In this document: positions 50,449 to 59,048 of the stretch, piece after piece
Numbering within the stretch: position 1 is the stretch's first letter
Layout of the letters: every line of letters starts with the position of its first letter
Assembly (NCBI GenBank): GCA_023443865.1
Contig: JAEZST010000022.1
Span: 744,001-808,000, forward strand
Length of the DNA stretch: 64,000 bases
From: Spirochaetota bacterium
GTDB lineage: Bacteria; Spirochaetota; Spirochaetia; Treponematales; Treponemataceae
Direction of reading: 5' to 3'
The notes under the pieces: generated by a model
Seen by the model: the letters and a program-made list of their open reading frames with translations, nothing else
Databases searched by the model: none
What the model was told of the DNA's origin: nothing
Program-made: the position numbers and the translations under genes

Positions 50449-51780
50449 ATGGCAGCAGAATTACAGACGAAGGACATTACCGATACCGAAGACCGCGAAA
50501 AGGACGGACGTTCCGAGCGGATCGCGGTAATCGACTATAAGATGGTCACCTTTTCCCTGGCGGGAAAGGATTACGGCATCGATATCATGCAGGTGAAGGA
50601 AATCGCGAAGGCCGGGCGTTTCACGTACGTGCCGAATACGTCTCCCTTCGTGCTTGGGGTGTATAACCTTCGCGGCGAAATCATCCCGATCATCGATTTG
50701 CGGATATTCTTCAATATTCCCGTAAAGGCCCGCGCGAACGACGCCCTGGAAAACCTGATCATTATCAACGTGGAGGATCAGACGTTCGGTATCGTCGTGG
50801 ACGAGATCGACAAGGTAGTGGGAATTTCCAAGAGCACGATCCAGCCGCCGCATCCCATCTTCGGCGACATTAATATCAAATACATTCACGGCGTGGTCGA
50901 AAACCAGGGCCGCCTGTATATATTGCTCGAGGTCAGCCGGATCTTCGGCACCCGCGCCAAGGCGGCGGAAGCCGAAAAGGTTCAGGAAGTACAGGAAAAG
51001 CTTTCCACCGAGCCCGTATCGCGGGCGGAGACTTCCCGAGAGGAACTCGATCTATCCTTTATCAACGATACCCTGGCCGCCTTGGGAAAATTCTACGTAT
51101 CCCAAGTGAACGACCGCTGGGTCAAGGCGCGATTCGAGCAATGGCGCGATATGCGCTCGCCCGCGGACCTGCAATTCCAGTCCGAGGAGGACGCGCGCGC
51201 GTATCTCGAGACCTTCGCCTCTCCCGAATCGGGTTCGTTCTGGAGCGACCAGTACGCCTCGGAATTCATGAAGGTCCTGCCGCAAAACCAGGCAAAGCAG
51301 ATAAACGTCTGGAATATCGGCTGCGGAAAGGGTCACGAAACCTATAGCCTCGCGGTTATACTCAAGGAAAAGTACCCGAACGCGCGGATCAGGATCTACG
51401 CGAACGATTCCGACTTGTTGGCCATTTCCAACGCGCCCATGCTGACGGTCGATCCGGCTCAGGTTTCGCCGCGCTATAAGCCTTGGCTCGTTCAGGGCGT
51501 CGGCGGCGGGTGGACCTTCAACCAAACCATCAAGGACATGATTCTTTTCGAGTATCACGATTGCACCAACCAAAACGCGATACCCAACATGGACCTAGTG
51601 ATCGCCCGCGACGTCCTTTCGTTCATGAACGTGAAGCAGCAAGCCAGCATGATGACCGACATTAACGAAAAGTTAAAGGATAACGGTATCGTGGTTCTCG
51701 GCGCCAACGAGGCGATGCCGCAGCACAGCGGCTGGCTCCGGACGGTCGAGGGTAAAGTGGTCGCGTTCAGCAAGGAATAA
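50449..51780 (+). CDS. CheW-CheR fusion protein
   Basis: 443 residues. N-terminal CheW domain (about 20-165; 'FSLAGKDYGIDIMQVKEI', 'LGVYNLRGEIIPIIDLR') joins the receptor-CheA complex. After a charged linker a CheR-like methyltransferase domain spans about 195-443, with the SAM motif 'NIGCGKGHETYSLAVIL' near 288. The usual RNVLIYF block is replaced by 'RDVLSFM', and the canonical N-terminal helical domain of CheR seems shortened. CheW-CheR fusions are known in spirochaetes. Whether this CheR is active as a methyltransferase is uncertain. AAGGGGAAGG precedes the start. Confidence 0.93.
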   Translation: MAAELQTKDITDTEDREKDGRSERIAVIDYKMVTFSLAGKDYGIDIMQVKEIAKAGRFTYVPNTSPFVLGVYNLRGEIIPIIDLRIFFNIPVKARANDALENLIIINVEDQTFGIVVDEIDKVVGISKSTIQPPHPIFGDINIKYIHGVVENQGRLYILLEVSRIFGTRAKAAEAEKVQEVQEKLSTEPVSRAETSREELDLSFINDTLAALGKFYVSQVNDRWVKARFEQWRDMRSPADLQFQSEEDARAYLETFASPESGSFWSDQYASEFMKVLPQNQAKQINVWNIGCGKGHETYSLAVILKEKYPNARIRIYANDSDLLAISNAPMLTVDPAQVSPRYKPWLVQGVGGGWTFNQTIKDMILFEYHDCTNQNAIPNMDLVIARDVLSFMNVKQQASMMTDINEKLKDNGIVVLGANEAMPQHSGWLRTVEGKVVAFSKE

Positions 51781-51793
51781 GCCGGAACGAGTC

Positions 51794-51840
51794 AAACCTA
51801 AAGGATTAAACAACGAGCCGTCCGAAGGACGGCGAGGTTT
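51794..51840 (+). promoter_or_regulatory. Stem-loop in the cheX leader
   Basis: GCCGTCC-GAA-GGACGGC (51817-51833) is a perfect 7-bp hairpin, enclosed by AAACCT (51794-51799) pairing with AGGTTT (51835-51840). The outer stem ends one base before the cheX Shine-Dalgarno AAGGAG. A role in mRNA processing or stoichiometry control inside the operon is possible. Confidence 0.5.
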
Positions 51841-51853
51841 CAAGGAGAAACTG

Positions 51854-52318
51854 ATGCGTGTAGAGTATATTAACCCGTTCGTCGAGGCGGCTTACAACAT
51901 CCTTACCGAGGTACTGGGCGGGCAGATCCGCAGGGGTGAACTTTACCTAAAATCAACCTCTATGCCGGTAATGGGTGTCGCGGCGCTTGTCGGTTTGGCG
52001 GGCGACGTTGAGGGCCGGGTCATTTTTGATATGGAAATGGATACGGCCATGAAGATCGCCTCGAAGATGAACGACGAGGAACTGAAGTCGTTCGATGATC
52101 TTGCCAAGGCAACGATCACCGAATTGGCGAACTTAATAACCGCGCAAGCGGTTACGAAGCTCCATGACCTTGGCTTCCGGTTCGATCTGACGCCGCCGGC
52201 GATTTTCACCGGACAGAACATGGAAATATCGGATCATGAGGTGGAAGCCCTCATCGTGCCCATGGAAACCAGCCAGGGTCGCGTGGAAGTGAACGTCGCG
52301 ATTCGGGATCGCATGTGA
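51854..52318 (+). CDS. cheX: Chemotaxis phosphatase CheX
   Basis: 154 residues. 'VEYINPFVEAAYNILTEVLGG' and the phosphatase signature E-x2-N appear in 'ITELANLITAQAV' (about 90-100). CheX dephosphorylates CheY-P and is the main chemotaxis phosphatase in spirochaetes. AAGGAG is seven bases upstream. It is the third gene of the operon, separated from cheW-cheR by a 73-base gap that contains a strong hairpin. Confidence 0.95.
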   Translation: MRVEYINPFVEAAYNILTEVLGGQIRRGELYLKSTSMPVMGVAALVGLAGDVEGRVIFDMEMDTAMKIASKMNDEELKSFDDLAKATITELANLITAQAVTKLHDLGFRFDLTPPAIFTGQNMEISDHEVEALIVPMETSQGRVEVNVAIRDRM

Positions 52319-52331
52319 TAAGGGGTAGGAT

Positions 52332-52769
52332 ATGATATCTAAACAGGATTTTCCGTCAATCAATGAACGCGCTCCTGAGGGACTGAACGCAGACGGCGTC
52401 CCGTATAGGGTATTGGTCGTGGACGACTCCATGTTCGTCGCCAAGCAGATAGGGCAAATACTTACCAGCGAGGGATATGAGGTAGTCGCGACCGCGGGAG
52501 ACGGACTTGACGGCGTGGAGAAGTATAAAGAGCTTTGCCCCAACGTCGATCTCGTCACCATGGACATTACCATGCCCAAGATGGACGGCATCACGGCCCT
52601 CGAGCAGATCATGGCATTCGATAAAAACGCCAAGATCGTGATGATAAGCGCCCTGGGCAAGGAAGAGCTGGTCAAGAAAGCCCTATTGCTCGGCGCGAAG
52701 AATTATATCGTCAAGCCGCTTGACCGGAAAAAGGTACTGGAACGGATCGCCTCAGTCCTCGGCAAGTAA
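52332..52769 (+). CDS. cheY: Chemotaxis response regulator CheY
   Basis: 145 residues with a 20-residue N-terminal extension before the receiver domain. 'RVLVVDDSMFVAKQI' carries the acidic pair, D78 in 'LVTMDITMPKMDG' is the phosphorylation site, 'MISALG' the conserved Ser/Thr and 'YIVKPLD' the Lys. Phospho-CheY binds the flagellar switch. Last gene of the che operon. Its final 18 bases overlap the 3' end of a convergent gene. Confidence 0.97.
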   Translation: MISKQDFPSINERAPEGLNADGVPYRVLVVDDSMFVAKQIGQILTSEGYEVVATAGDGLDGVEKYKELCPNVDLVTMDITMPKMDGITALEQIMAFDKNAKIVMISALGKEELVKKALLLGAKNYIVKPLDRKKVLERIASVLGK

Positions 52770-53489
52770 GCGCCCGCGGGAGGGCCGGTTGCCTTTCCGA
52801 TCGCAGAAGCGATACCGCCCTTTATCGTAAAGTATAGCGAAACGGTTCGGCTCCGCGGAGTCGAGCCGTTTTCTTATTTTGGACACGTAAATCTGCAGGT
52901 CTTTCCGCCGGTCCCGCCCCCTATGGGGCCAAAGTCTGCATTGAAGCGCCTTCGCCTCTATACCCGCCTGGCCCGATCCGATTATCGCCGTAAGCACTTC
53001 CGCCATCATCCGATGCAGGCCCGAAAGGCTCAAGGGCCCGGGAAGCGCTGATCCCCCGTAGGCTCCTTCCTTTTCGGCCGCGAGCCGTGCGTGACGATAC
53101 CCTGTGCCCGCTGACGTTCCCGCATCGCGGATGGTTTCGCAGAGAACGGCAAAGCATTCCGGTAAGGCCAGGGCCCGGCCCGTTTCCCGGTCCGGGCCCC
53201 TATGGACGGTATACGACCACGAAGGGGCGTACACGGTCCCGCGACGGCGTATGACCAGGGCGGTGACGGGAATCCGAACCTGCCATAGGTGGCGGGTTAC
53301 CGAGATTTTGTGGGAGAAGGTTTCCCTCTCGGAAACGAGAATGGCCTCGAACCGCCGCGAGGAAAGCAGTATATGCAACCGGGTAAGGCTGGTCGTGGCG
53401 GTAATCCCGAACCCCGCCCCGCGGAGGCCCTCGATGAGACCGCCATGGGCCGATCGGGAAAAACCGAACAGCAGAAGGTTCTTTTCCAT
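52752..53489 (-). CDS. Putative winged-helix regulator with degenerate receiver-like N-terminus
   Basis: 245 residues. The last about 85 residues look like an OmpR-type winged helix ('LQIYVSKIRKRLDSAEPNRFAILYDKGRYRF'). The first 110 residues resemble a receiver fold in layout ('LLFGFSRSAHGGLIEGLRGAGFGITATTSLTRLHILLSSRRFEAILV') but lack the phospho-accepting Asp. It is probably a phosphorylation-independent transcription factor. No ribosome site is seen. It converges on cheY with an 18-base overlap. The family assignment is tentative. Confidence 0.6.
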   Translation of the reverse strand: MEKNLLLFGFSRSAHGGLIEGLRGAGFGITATTSLTRLHILLSSRRFEAILVSERETFSHKISVTRHLWQVRIPVTALVIRRRGTVYAPSWSYTVHRGPDRETGRALALPECFAVLCETIRDAGTSAGTGYRHARLAAEKEGAYGGSALPGPLSLSGLHRMMAEVLTAIIGSGQAGIEAKALQCRLWPHRGRDRRKDLQIYVSKIRKRLDSAEPNRFAILYDKGRYRFCDRKGNRPSRGRLLAED

Positions 53490-53537
53490 ACGCTTATTGA
53501 CGGAACGGAGGGCATTTGACTTGAAACCTTTATTCCA

Positions 53538-53567
53538 TTGACCGTGACCGTGGCCCTGGGGTAAAGT
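53538..53567 (+). promoter_or_regulatory. Promoter of the SMC gene
   Basis: -35 TTGACC (53538-53543), 18-base spacer, -10 TAAAGT (53562-53567). The GTG start at 53611 follows after AAGGGG. Confidence 0.45.
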
Positions 53568-53610
53568 ATATGCTGATTATACGGATTTTATTCTAAGGGG
53601 CCAACGCCAA

Positions 53611-56517
53611 GTGTTTCTCAAAAGTCTCGAAATTTTCGGATTCAAATCCTTCGCCGATCGCACGCGCATAGACTTCTCCGACGGCATTACCGCCCTGCTC
53701 GGCCCCAATGGCTGCGGGAAGAGCAACGTGGTAGACGCGGTAAAGTGGGTTCTCGGCGAGCAAGCCTCCAAGGCCATGCGGGCCGACAAGATGGAAGACG
53801 TGATCTTCAACGGAACCGAATCCCGCAAGGCGCTGAACGTGGCTGAAGTGACCCTCACCATCGCGAACGATAACAATCTTCTCAACCTCGAAATGAGCGA
53901 AATCGCTATTAAGCGGAGGCTGTACCGTTCCGGGGAAAGCGAATATTACATAAATAGCGCTCCGGTTAAGCTGAAGGACATACGCGAACTGTTCTGGGAT
54001 ACGGGCGTCGGAAAGGCCGCGTACTCCGTTATGGAACAGGGCAAAATCGACCAGATACTCTCGAGCAAGCCGGAAGAGCGGCGCTATATTTTCGAGGAAG
54101 CGGCGGGGATTACCCGGTTCAAGGTACGCCGGGCCGAGGCGGAGCGCAAGCTCGAAAAGACCGAGGAAAACATGCGCCAGATCGAGGGTATCCTCGGCGA
54201 GGTTAAGCGCTCTTACGATACCCTGAAGGTGCAGGCCGATAAAACCGTTAAGTACCGGGCCTTACGCGACCAGATTTTCGAGAACGAATTGGATATTCAG
54301 CTGCTTCGCCTGAAGGGCTTTACCCAGGATCGCGACCGCAGAACCTCCGATATCGAGGAGATTCGGGCCAAGCGCGACTCCATCAAGGAGGAAATCGACG
54401 AGATTAACGCCTCGCTTGAGGAAAACATGGACGTGGTGAACGCCATGGAAGAAAAGCTCGTGGATTTTCAAAAGCAGATTTACGGCCTGGCGGTGGAAAA
54501 AAACGAGAAGGACAAGCAGGCGCGGCTCTTGGTTGAGCGGCAAAACGAGGTAAAATCGAAGCTTGCCCAGCTCGACGGCCGCAAACGCGCGGTAGAAAGC
54601 CGCGTGGAAAGCCTTCGGGAAGACGCGGACGAACAGGACGAGATGGTGCGCGACCTTACGCGCCGGCTCGGCGAAATAGAAAAGAACATCTCCTCGTTCG
54701 AGGACAATATCGCGGTGGCGGGAAACCGCATTTCCGATAACGATAGAGAGGCGGCCCGCCATGAGGCAACCATCGCGGAATTGGACGCCGCCCGTTTCGG
54801 TATGGAAACCGAGCTGAAGTCCATTACCGAGGATATCGTGACGGAACTTGACCGCAAGCTACGCGACGCGGGGTACTCGTCCCGGGCCCACGGCGACGCC
54901 GCGGGAGAGGTCGATTCGATCGTATCCCAGCTGCGCGTGCTCGTCTCGGGCCGCAAAAACATCTTTTCGGACTTTGCGCAATTGCACGCGCCCTCGGCGC
55001 AGGACGTGAAAAAATTCGCGGATAGCGCCGTCGCGTCCTTCGCGGAACTGGATCGCCTTCTCGGCGAGCTTGAGGTCAAGATCGCCGCTTATCGAGCGAC
55101 CACCCCGGGCTTTATAGATGAATTCCTCTCTCCCGAGGGTATTATCACGAAAAAGCGCGCTATCGACGCTAAAATCGCCGAAAACCGCGACTCCATCGAA
55201 AAGCTTCGCGAAAAAATCGGGGAACTCAAGTCGGAAAACGCGGAATTGGTCCGCAAGATGGACGAATACCGCAAAACCCTTGAGGGACTGCGCCTAAACC
55301 GCGTTCAAATGAAAACCCAGGGCGAGGCGGCGGAAGAACAAGCCCGCCTGATTCGCCGCGAGCTTGCCTCCCAGGAAGCCGCCCTTCGCGATCTTGAAAA
55401 CGAGCTGTGGGGCGAGCAAAAGAAACTGGAAGAAATCAAGGACCAGGTAAACGAGATCGAGAGCGAGCTCGCCACAATCGAGCATAGGGGCCGCACGCTG
55501 ACCGGCGAGCTCGAGCGGCTCGAGACCGACATAAGCTCCCGAAACAGCGACGTAACCTCGAAGCAGGACCGATTGAAGGCGCGGACCGCCGATATGGGCA
55601 AGGTTCAGTCGCAACTCGAAAAGCTCCACATGGACCTCGCCATGAGCGAGACGGAAATCCGCAACATCAAGGAGAATTTCCGGGAGACACACTCCAGGGA
55701 CCTGATGGAATTCGAGGAGCGGATGTTCACGATCAATACGCCCGCCGGCGACCTTCGGGAGCGGCTCGCGGCCTCGCGCGCCCAACTGAAGGATTTGGGC
55801 AGCGTAAACCTCATGGCAGTGGAGGAATTCGCGGAGACCAAGGAGCGGTACGATTTCCTTACCTCGCAGATCGCCGACCTGCAAAAGGCGCGCGACGACC
55901 TCAAGCGAATTACCGAAGAGATTCGCGCCGAGTCGACCGAGCTTTTCCTCGCGACCTACAACATGATCAAGAAGAATTTCCACAACATGTTCCGGCGCCT
56001 TTTCGGCGGCGGGCGAGGGGAGATTCGCCTGGTGGACCCGGCAAACGTCCTGGAGTCGGGAATCGACATTTTCGCCCAGCCGCCGGGAAAGAAGCTCGAG
56101 AACATCAGCCTCCTCTCGGGCGGCGAGAAGTCCATGACCGCGGTGGCGCTCCTGTTCGCCACCTATATGGTTAAGCCCTCTCCGTTCTGCCTTTTGGACG
56201 AGATCGACGCCGCCTTGGACGAGCAAAACGTAACGCGGTTCGTGACCGCGCTGCGCGAGTTCGCGAACGTGAGCCAATACATCGTCATCACGCACAACAA
56301 GAAAACCGTAATGGGCGCGGGAACCATGCTCGGCGTTACGATGGAGGAATCGGGCGTTACGAAGGTAATCGCGATTAAGCTTGAAAACGATAAGGACGGA
56401 AAACTCGAGACCCTGCCTGACCTTGAGAATTTCGAGGACGAGGACGTGGAACCGGAGAGCGACGTGGTCATTCCGCCCCATCCCCCGAAACGCGCGAGAC
56501 CTTCGGCGGAAGCATGA
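53611..56517 (+). CDS. smc: SMC-family chromosome segregation ATPase
   Basis: 968 residues, GTG start with AAGGGG upstream. Walker A 'GPNGCGKSN' (31-39) and N-terminal 'FGFKSFADRTRI' are typical of SMC. The C-terminal head has 'LLSGGEKSMTAVALLF' near 835 and Walker B 'FCLLDEIDAALDE' near 860. Long coiled coils flank a central region. It is about 200 residues shorter than most bacterial SMC proteins. The central 390-520 region shows none of the usual hinge sequence (no glycine-rich dimer interface); instead a short helical stretch is seen. Two small envelope genes follow with 4-base overlaps. Confidence 0.93.
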   Translation: MFLKSLEIFGFKSFADRTRIDFSDGITALLGPNGCGKSNVVDAVKWVLGEQASKAMRADKMEDVIFNGTESRKALNVAEVTLTIANDNNLLNLEMSEIAIKRRLYRSGESEYYINSAPVKLKDIRELFWDTGVGKAAYSVMEQGKIDQILSSKPEERRYIFEEAAGITRFKVRRAEAERKLEKTEENMRQIEGILGEVKRSYDTLKVQADKTVKYRALRDQIFENELDIQLLRLKGFTQDRDRRTSDIEEIRAKRDSIKEEIDEINASLEENMDVVNAMEEKLVDFQKQIYGLAVEKNEKDKQARLLVERQNEVKSKLAQLDGRKRAVESRVESLREDADEQDEMVRDLTRRLGEIEKNISSFEDNIAVAGNRISDNDREAARHEATIAELDAARFGMETELKSITEDIVTELDRKLRDAGYSSRAHGDAAGEVDSIVSQLRVLVSGRKNIFSDFAQLHAPSAQDVKKFADSAVASFAELDRLLGELEVKIAAYRATTPGFIDEFLSPEGIITKKRAIDAKIAENRDSIEKLREKIGELKSENAELVRKMDEYRKTLEGLRLNRVQMKTQGEAAEEQARLIRRELASQEAALRDLENELWGEQKKLEEIKDQVNEIESELATIEHRGRTLTGELERLETDISSRNSDVTSKQDRLKARTADMGKVQSQLEKLHMDLAMSETEIRNIKENFRETHSRDLMEFEERMFTINTPAGDLRERLAASRAQLKDLGSVNLMAVEEFAETKERYDFLTSQIADLQKARDDLKRITEEIRAESTELFLATYNMIKKNFHNMFRRLFGGGRGEIRLVDPANVLESGIDIFAQPPGKKLENISLLSGGEKSMTAVALLFATYMVKPSPFCLLDEIDAALDEQNVTRFVTALREFANVSQYIVITHNKKTVMGAGTMLGVTMEESGVTKVIAIKLENDKDGKLETLPDLENFEDEDVEPESDVVIPPHPPKRARPSAEA

Positions 56518-56882
56518 GCATTCGGGATCGGGCGATAGAATTCGTTGAGGATAACCATCGCGCCGTGATCGGCGTAACGGCCGGCGTGCTCGCGGTTTTA
56601 GTGCTCGTTCTGGCCCTCGCCATCGGCGCGGAATCGAAGCGGGCCGCGGACCGTAAGCGCGAGGCCGCCTCGCTTGAATCCATGAGGATCCGCCCCGAGG
56701 AATTTCGATATCCTTCCGACCCCCTGCCGATTCCGGGAATCCAGCGTTTCCGGGAACGGAAACCGGTTTGGTCCGTAGCCGAGGCCCGGTCGTGGTACCT
56801 GGAGCCGTCGCCCGAATCGCTTGAGGTTCTTCGGGAAGCCGCGAAGGCGCAGATAGATTCAATTCTGGAGGCGGTTCCATGA
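56514..56882 (+). CDS. Small single-pass membrane protein of unknown function
   Basis: 122 residues. One membrane helix (about 18-42, 'AVIGVTAGVLAVLVLVLALAIG') with a short cytoplasmic N-terminus and an 80-residue extracytoplasmic tail rich in Arg/Pro. No domain recognised. The ATG overlaps the SMC stop (ATGA) and its own stop overlaps the next start, so the three genes are co-translated. Confidence 0.8.
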   Translation: MSIRDRAIEFVEDNHRAVIGVTAGVLAVLVLVLALAIGAESKRAADRKREAASLESMRIRPEEFRYPSDPLPIPGIQRFRERKPVWSVAEARSWYLEPSPESLEVLREAAKAQIDSILEAVP

Positions 56883-58228
56883 AAAAGACCGTGGTGATGC
56901 TCGTTACCGCAGCGTTCGCGTTTTCGCTCGTTTCGTGCCTTTCAACGCCGCCGGCGACTCCCGCCGCGCCTTCTGACACCGGCGGAATCGAGGCAATCGA
57001 CGAACCAGCCGAAACCGCGGCCTCGATTGAGGCCGCGCGGGCCGATGGCGGCGAAGAAATAGCGGCTTCTGCCGTTTTGGCGGACCAGGCTGAGCCGCCT
57101 GCAGCGGCGAACGGGAATGCCGAAGCGCCGGAAACCGCCCCCGTGGAACTCGACGGGGCCCCGGTCCTTCCGCCCGGCGAGCGGGTGATTACCTTTTATC
57201 CCGAACCCGATCTTCTCATACCCGAACTTTCAAGCCAAAATACCGTCGCCCCCGCTTCCAAGCCGGCGGCGGAGCCGGCGGTAAAACCGGCGGCTAAATC
57301 CGAGAGCGCGGCTAAAGCCGAAACCGCGGCAAAATCAGAGACCGCGCCTAAAGCGGTTTCCCCCGAGCCTGCTCCCAAAGACGTACCCCCGGCGGCAGCG
57401 GAGACGAAACCCGTCGATACGGGTATCTGGACCTCAGAGCCTACCGCGCCAGCGATCTCGCCCCAGGCGAAAGGAACCGCGCCCCAGGCCTCTCGGTCCG
57501 TGAGCGTATCGGTGGGCCAGACCCTCACCGTATGGTATCCGGGATCCGGCTGGGTGTATTTGGGCGATGCCTCCACCCTGAACGGTTTGGCCTACGACAG
57601 TCGAAAACTCGATAAATCCGATACCCTCTTCCAATTTAAGGCCCTAAAGCCAGGTTCGTACGCCCTCGAATTTTCCCGGTACGACGTGCTCAGCGACAGC
57701 TTTTCGGACGATGCCCTGGCGGTTACCGTCATCGAAACGCAAAAGTCTCCCCTGGGAGCGGTGCGGGCTCCCGACTATCGGTCTGCAGTCGATATCGCCG
57801 CGCCGGAAACAACCGCGCCCGTTGCCGAAGCGGCTACTCCTTCGAAAAAAGCCCCGGTTTCCCCGGTCGTGAGCGATGAGCCGGGCCTAATGGCCGCCGG
57901 CAGCCAAGCGACCGCCTTGAACAACGCCGGTGCCGTCGCCGACGACGGATCGACGTATCTTGAAGCCGCGCGGGCCGCCTTGGCCTTGGGCGACGGGAAA
58001 GCGGCCCTCTCGGCCCTTGACTCCTTTTTTTCGCGCGCGGTCACCGATCTCGACGAGGGTTGGTATTTACGCGGTCAGGCGTACGAGGCGAACGGCGCCG
58101 CCAAAAACGTTAAAAAGGCGCTGGAAGCCTACCAGACCCTGGTCGCCGCTTATCCCGACAGCGGGCGTTGGAAGGACGCGGATGCCAGAATCCGCTATAT
58201 CAAGCGGTTTTATTTGGATATACGTTGA
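56879..58228 (+). CDS. Putative lipoprotein with low-complexity linker and TPR-like C-terminus
   Basis: 449 residues. The signal 'VVMLVTAAFAFSLVSC' has a lipobox ending in Cys20. An Ala/Pro/Glu/Lys-rich low-complexity region follows (about 20-205) with repeated 'AKSE/AKAE' words. A globular region (about 205-290) carries 'VWYPGSGWVYLGD'. The last about 95 residues look like TPR-type helices ('AALSALDSFFSRAVTDLDEGWYLRGQAYEANGAAKNVKKALEAYQTLVAAYPDSG'). The pattern suggests a periplasmic envelope-assembly or coordination factor (YbgF-like TPR), but no name is justified. Start overlaps the upstream stop. Confidence 0.75.
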   Translation: MKKTVVMLVTAAFAFSLVSCLSTPPATPAAPSDTGGIEAIDEPAETAASIEAARADGGEEIAASAVLADQAEPPAAANGNAEAPETAPVELDGAPVLPPGERVITFYPEPDLLIPELSSQNTVAPASKPAAEPAVKPAAKSESAAKAETAAKSETAPKAVSPEPAPKDVPPAAAETKPVDTGIWTSEPTAPAISPQAKGTAPQASRSVSVSVGQTLTVWYPGSGWVYLGDASTLNGLAYDSRKLDKSDTLFQFKALKPGSYALEFSRYDVLSDSFSDDALAVTVIETQKSPLGAVRAPDYRSAVDIAAPETTAPVAEAATPSKKAPVSPVVSDEPGLMAAGSQATALNNAGAVADDGSTYLEAARAALALGDGKAALSALDSFFSRAVTDLDEGWYLRGQAYEANGAAKNVKKALEAYQTLVAAYPDSGRWKDADARIRYIKRFYLDIR

Positions 58229-58281
58229 TTCGCGCGTTTTCTTTCCCTGAACGGGCGATACCGGAGAATAATTCGAATTTC

Positions 58282-58311
58282 TTAGAAAACGCCTGAGAAT
58301 TGGGGTATATT
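58282..58311 (+). promoter_or_regulatory. Promoter of the metallophosphatase gene
   Basis: -35 TTAGAA (58282-58287), 18-base spacer, -10 TATATT (58306-58311), 7 bases to ATG 58319. GGAG is only 3 bases from the ATG, too close for a normal ribosome site. Confidence 0.45.
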
Positions 58312-58318
58312 GGAGTAT

Positions 58319-59032
58319 ATGAAAATCGCTTTCATTTCGGATATACACGCAAACATTTTGGCCTTCGAAGCGGTTCTTAAGGATATTAAAAAAATAAAGG
58401 CTGACCGCATTGTCTTTCTCGGCGACGCCTCGACTCTCGGTATCCGTCCGGCTGAGACCCTCGATCTTTTGGAATCCATCCAATGCGAATGCGTTATGGG
58501 AAACCATGACGAGTTTATGATCTCGCCGGAAAGAATCTATAAGTATACCAAGGACAAACTGGTTATCGATACGGTGGAGTGGTCTCGGCGCCTCCATGAG
58601 CCGCGGCATTTCAAGTTCATCAATACCTTTAAGCCGGAATTGAGTATCCCGCTCTCTCGAAACGCGGAAATCTTTTGCTATCACGGCTCCCCCGTTTCGA
58701 ACATGGAAAACGTGACGCCGGCTTCCGGCCTGGATTGCTTTCAGGGGTACCTCGACGAGCGGCCGAACCGCATTTTCATAGGGGGCCACACCCACGTGCA
58801 AATGCTTCGAAACGTGCGGGGAATGCGGATCGTGACCTGCGGCAGCGTCGGACAGCCCTTCGTCGGGTACGAGATGCCGCCGACGAAACACCCCTGGGCG
58901 GAATACGTGGTCATTACCGATTCAGGTCGCCATTACAACATCGAATTTCGCCAGGTTGAGGTGGATAACGAGCGGATTAACCGGGAGATACTGGAAAGCG
59001 ACAGCCCCATGAACCGCTTCATAAGCGAATAG
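58319..59032 (+). CDS. Calcineurin-like metallophosphoesterase (YfcE/MJ0936-type)
   Basis: 237 residues. The metal motifs are complete: 'FISDIHANILAFEAVL' (DxH), 'VFLGDASTLG' (GD), 'CVMGNHDEFM' (GNHD), 'CYHGSP' and 'GGHTHVQM' (GHTH). It is a cytoplasmic phosphodiesterase/phosphatase of the PF12850 kind; the substrate is unknown. ATG 58319 is chosen over an upstream TTG. It is followed on the opposite strand by the rhodanese gene after 16 bases. Confidence 0.88.
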   Translation: MKIAFISDIHANILAFEAVLKDIKKIKADRIVFLGDASTLGIRPAETLDLLESIQCECVMGNHDEFMISPERIYKYTKDKLVIDTVEWSRRLHEPRHFKFINTFKPELSIPLSRNAEIFCYHGSPVSNMENVTPASGLDCFQGYLDERPNRIFIGGHTHVQMLRNVRGMRIVTCGSVGQPFVGYEMPPTKHPWAEYVVITDSGRHYNIEFRQVEVDNERINREILESDSPMNRFISE

Positions 59033-59048
59033 GGCCGTCGCCGGCCGC

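Noticed and set aside
55294..56979. 561-codon open frame antisense to the SMC gene
   Set aside because: Covers the conserved SMC C-terminal head on the other strand and reads as low-complexity; no independent support.
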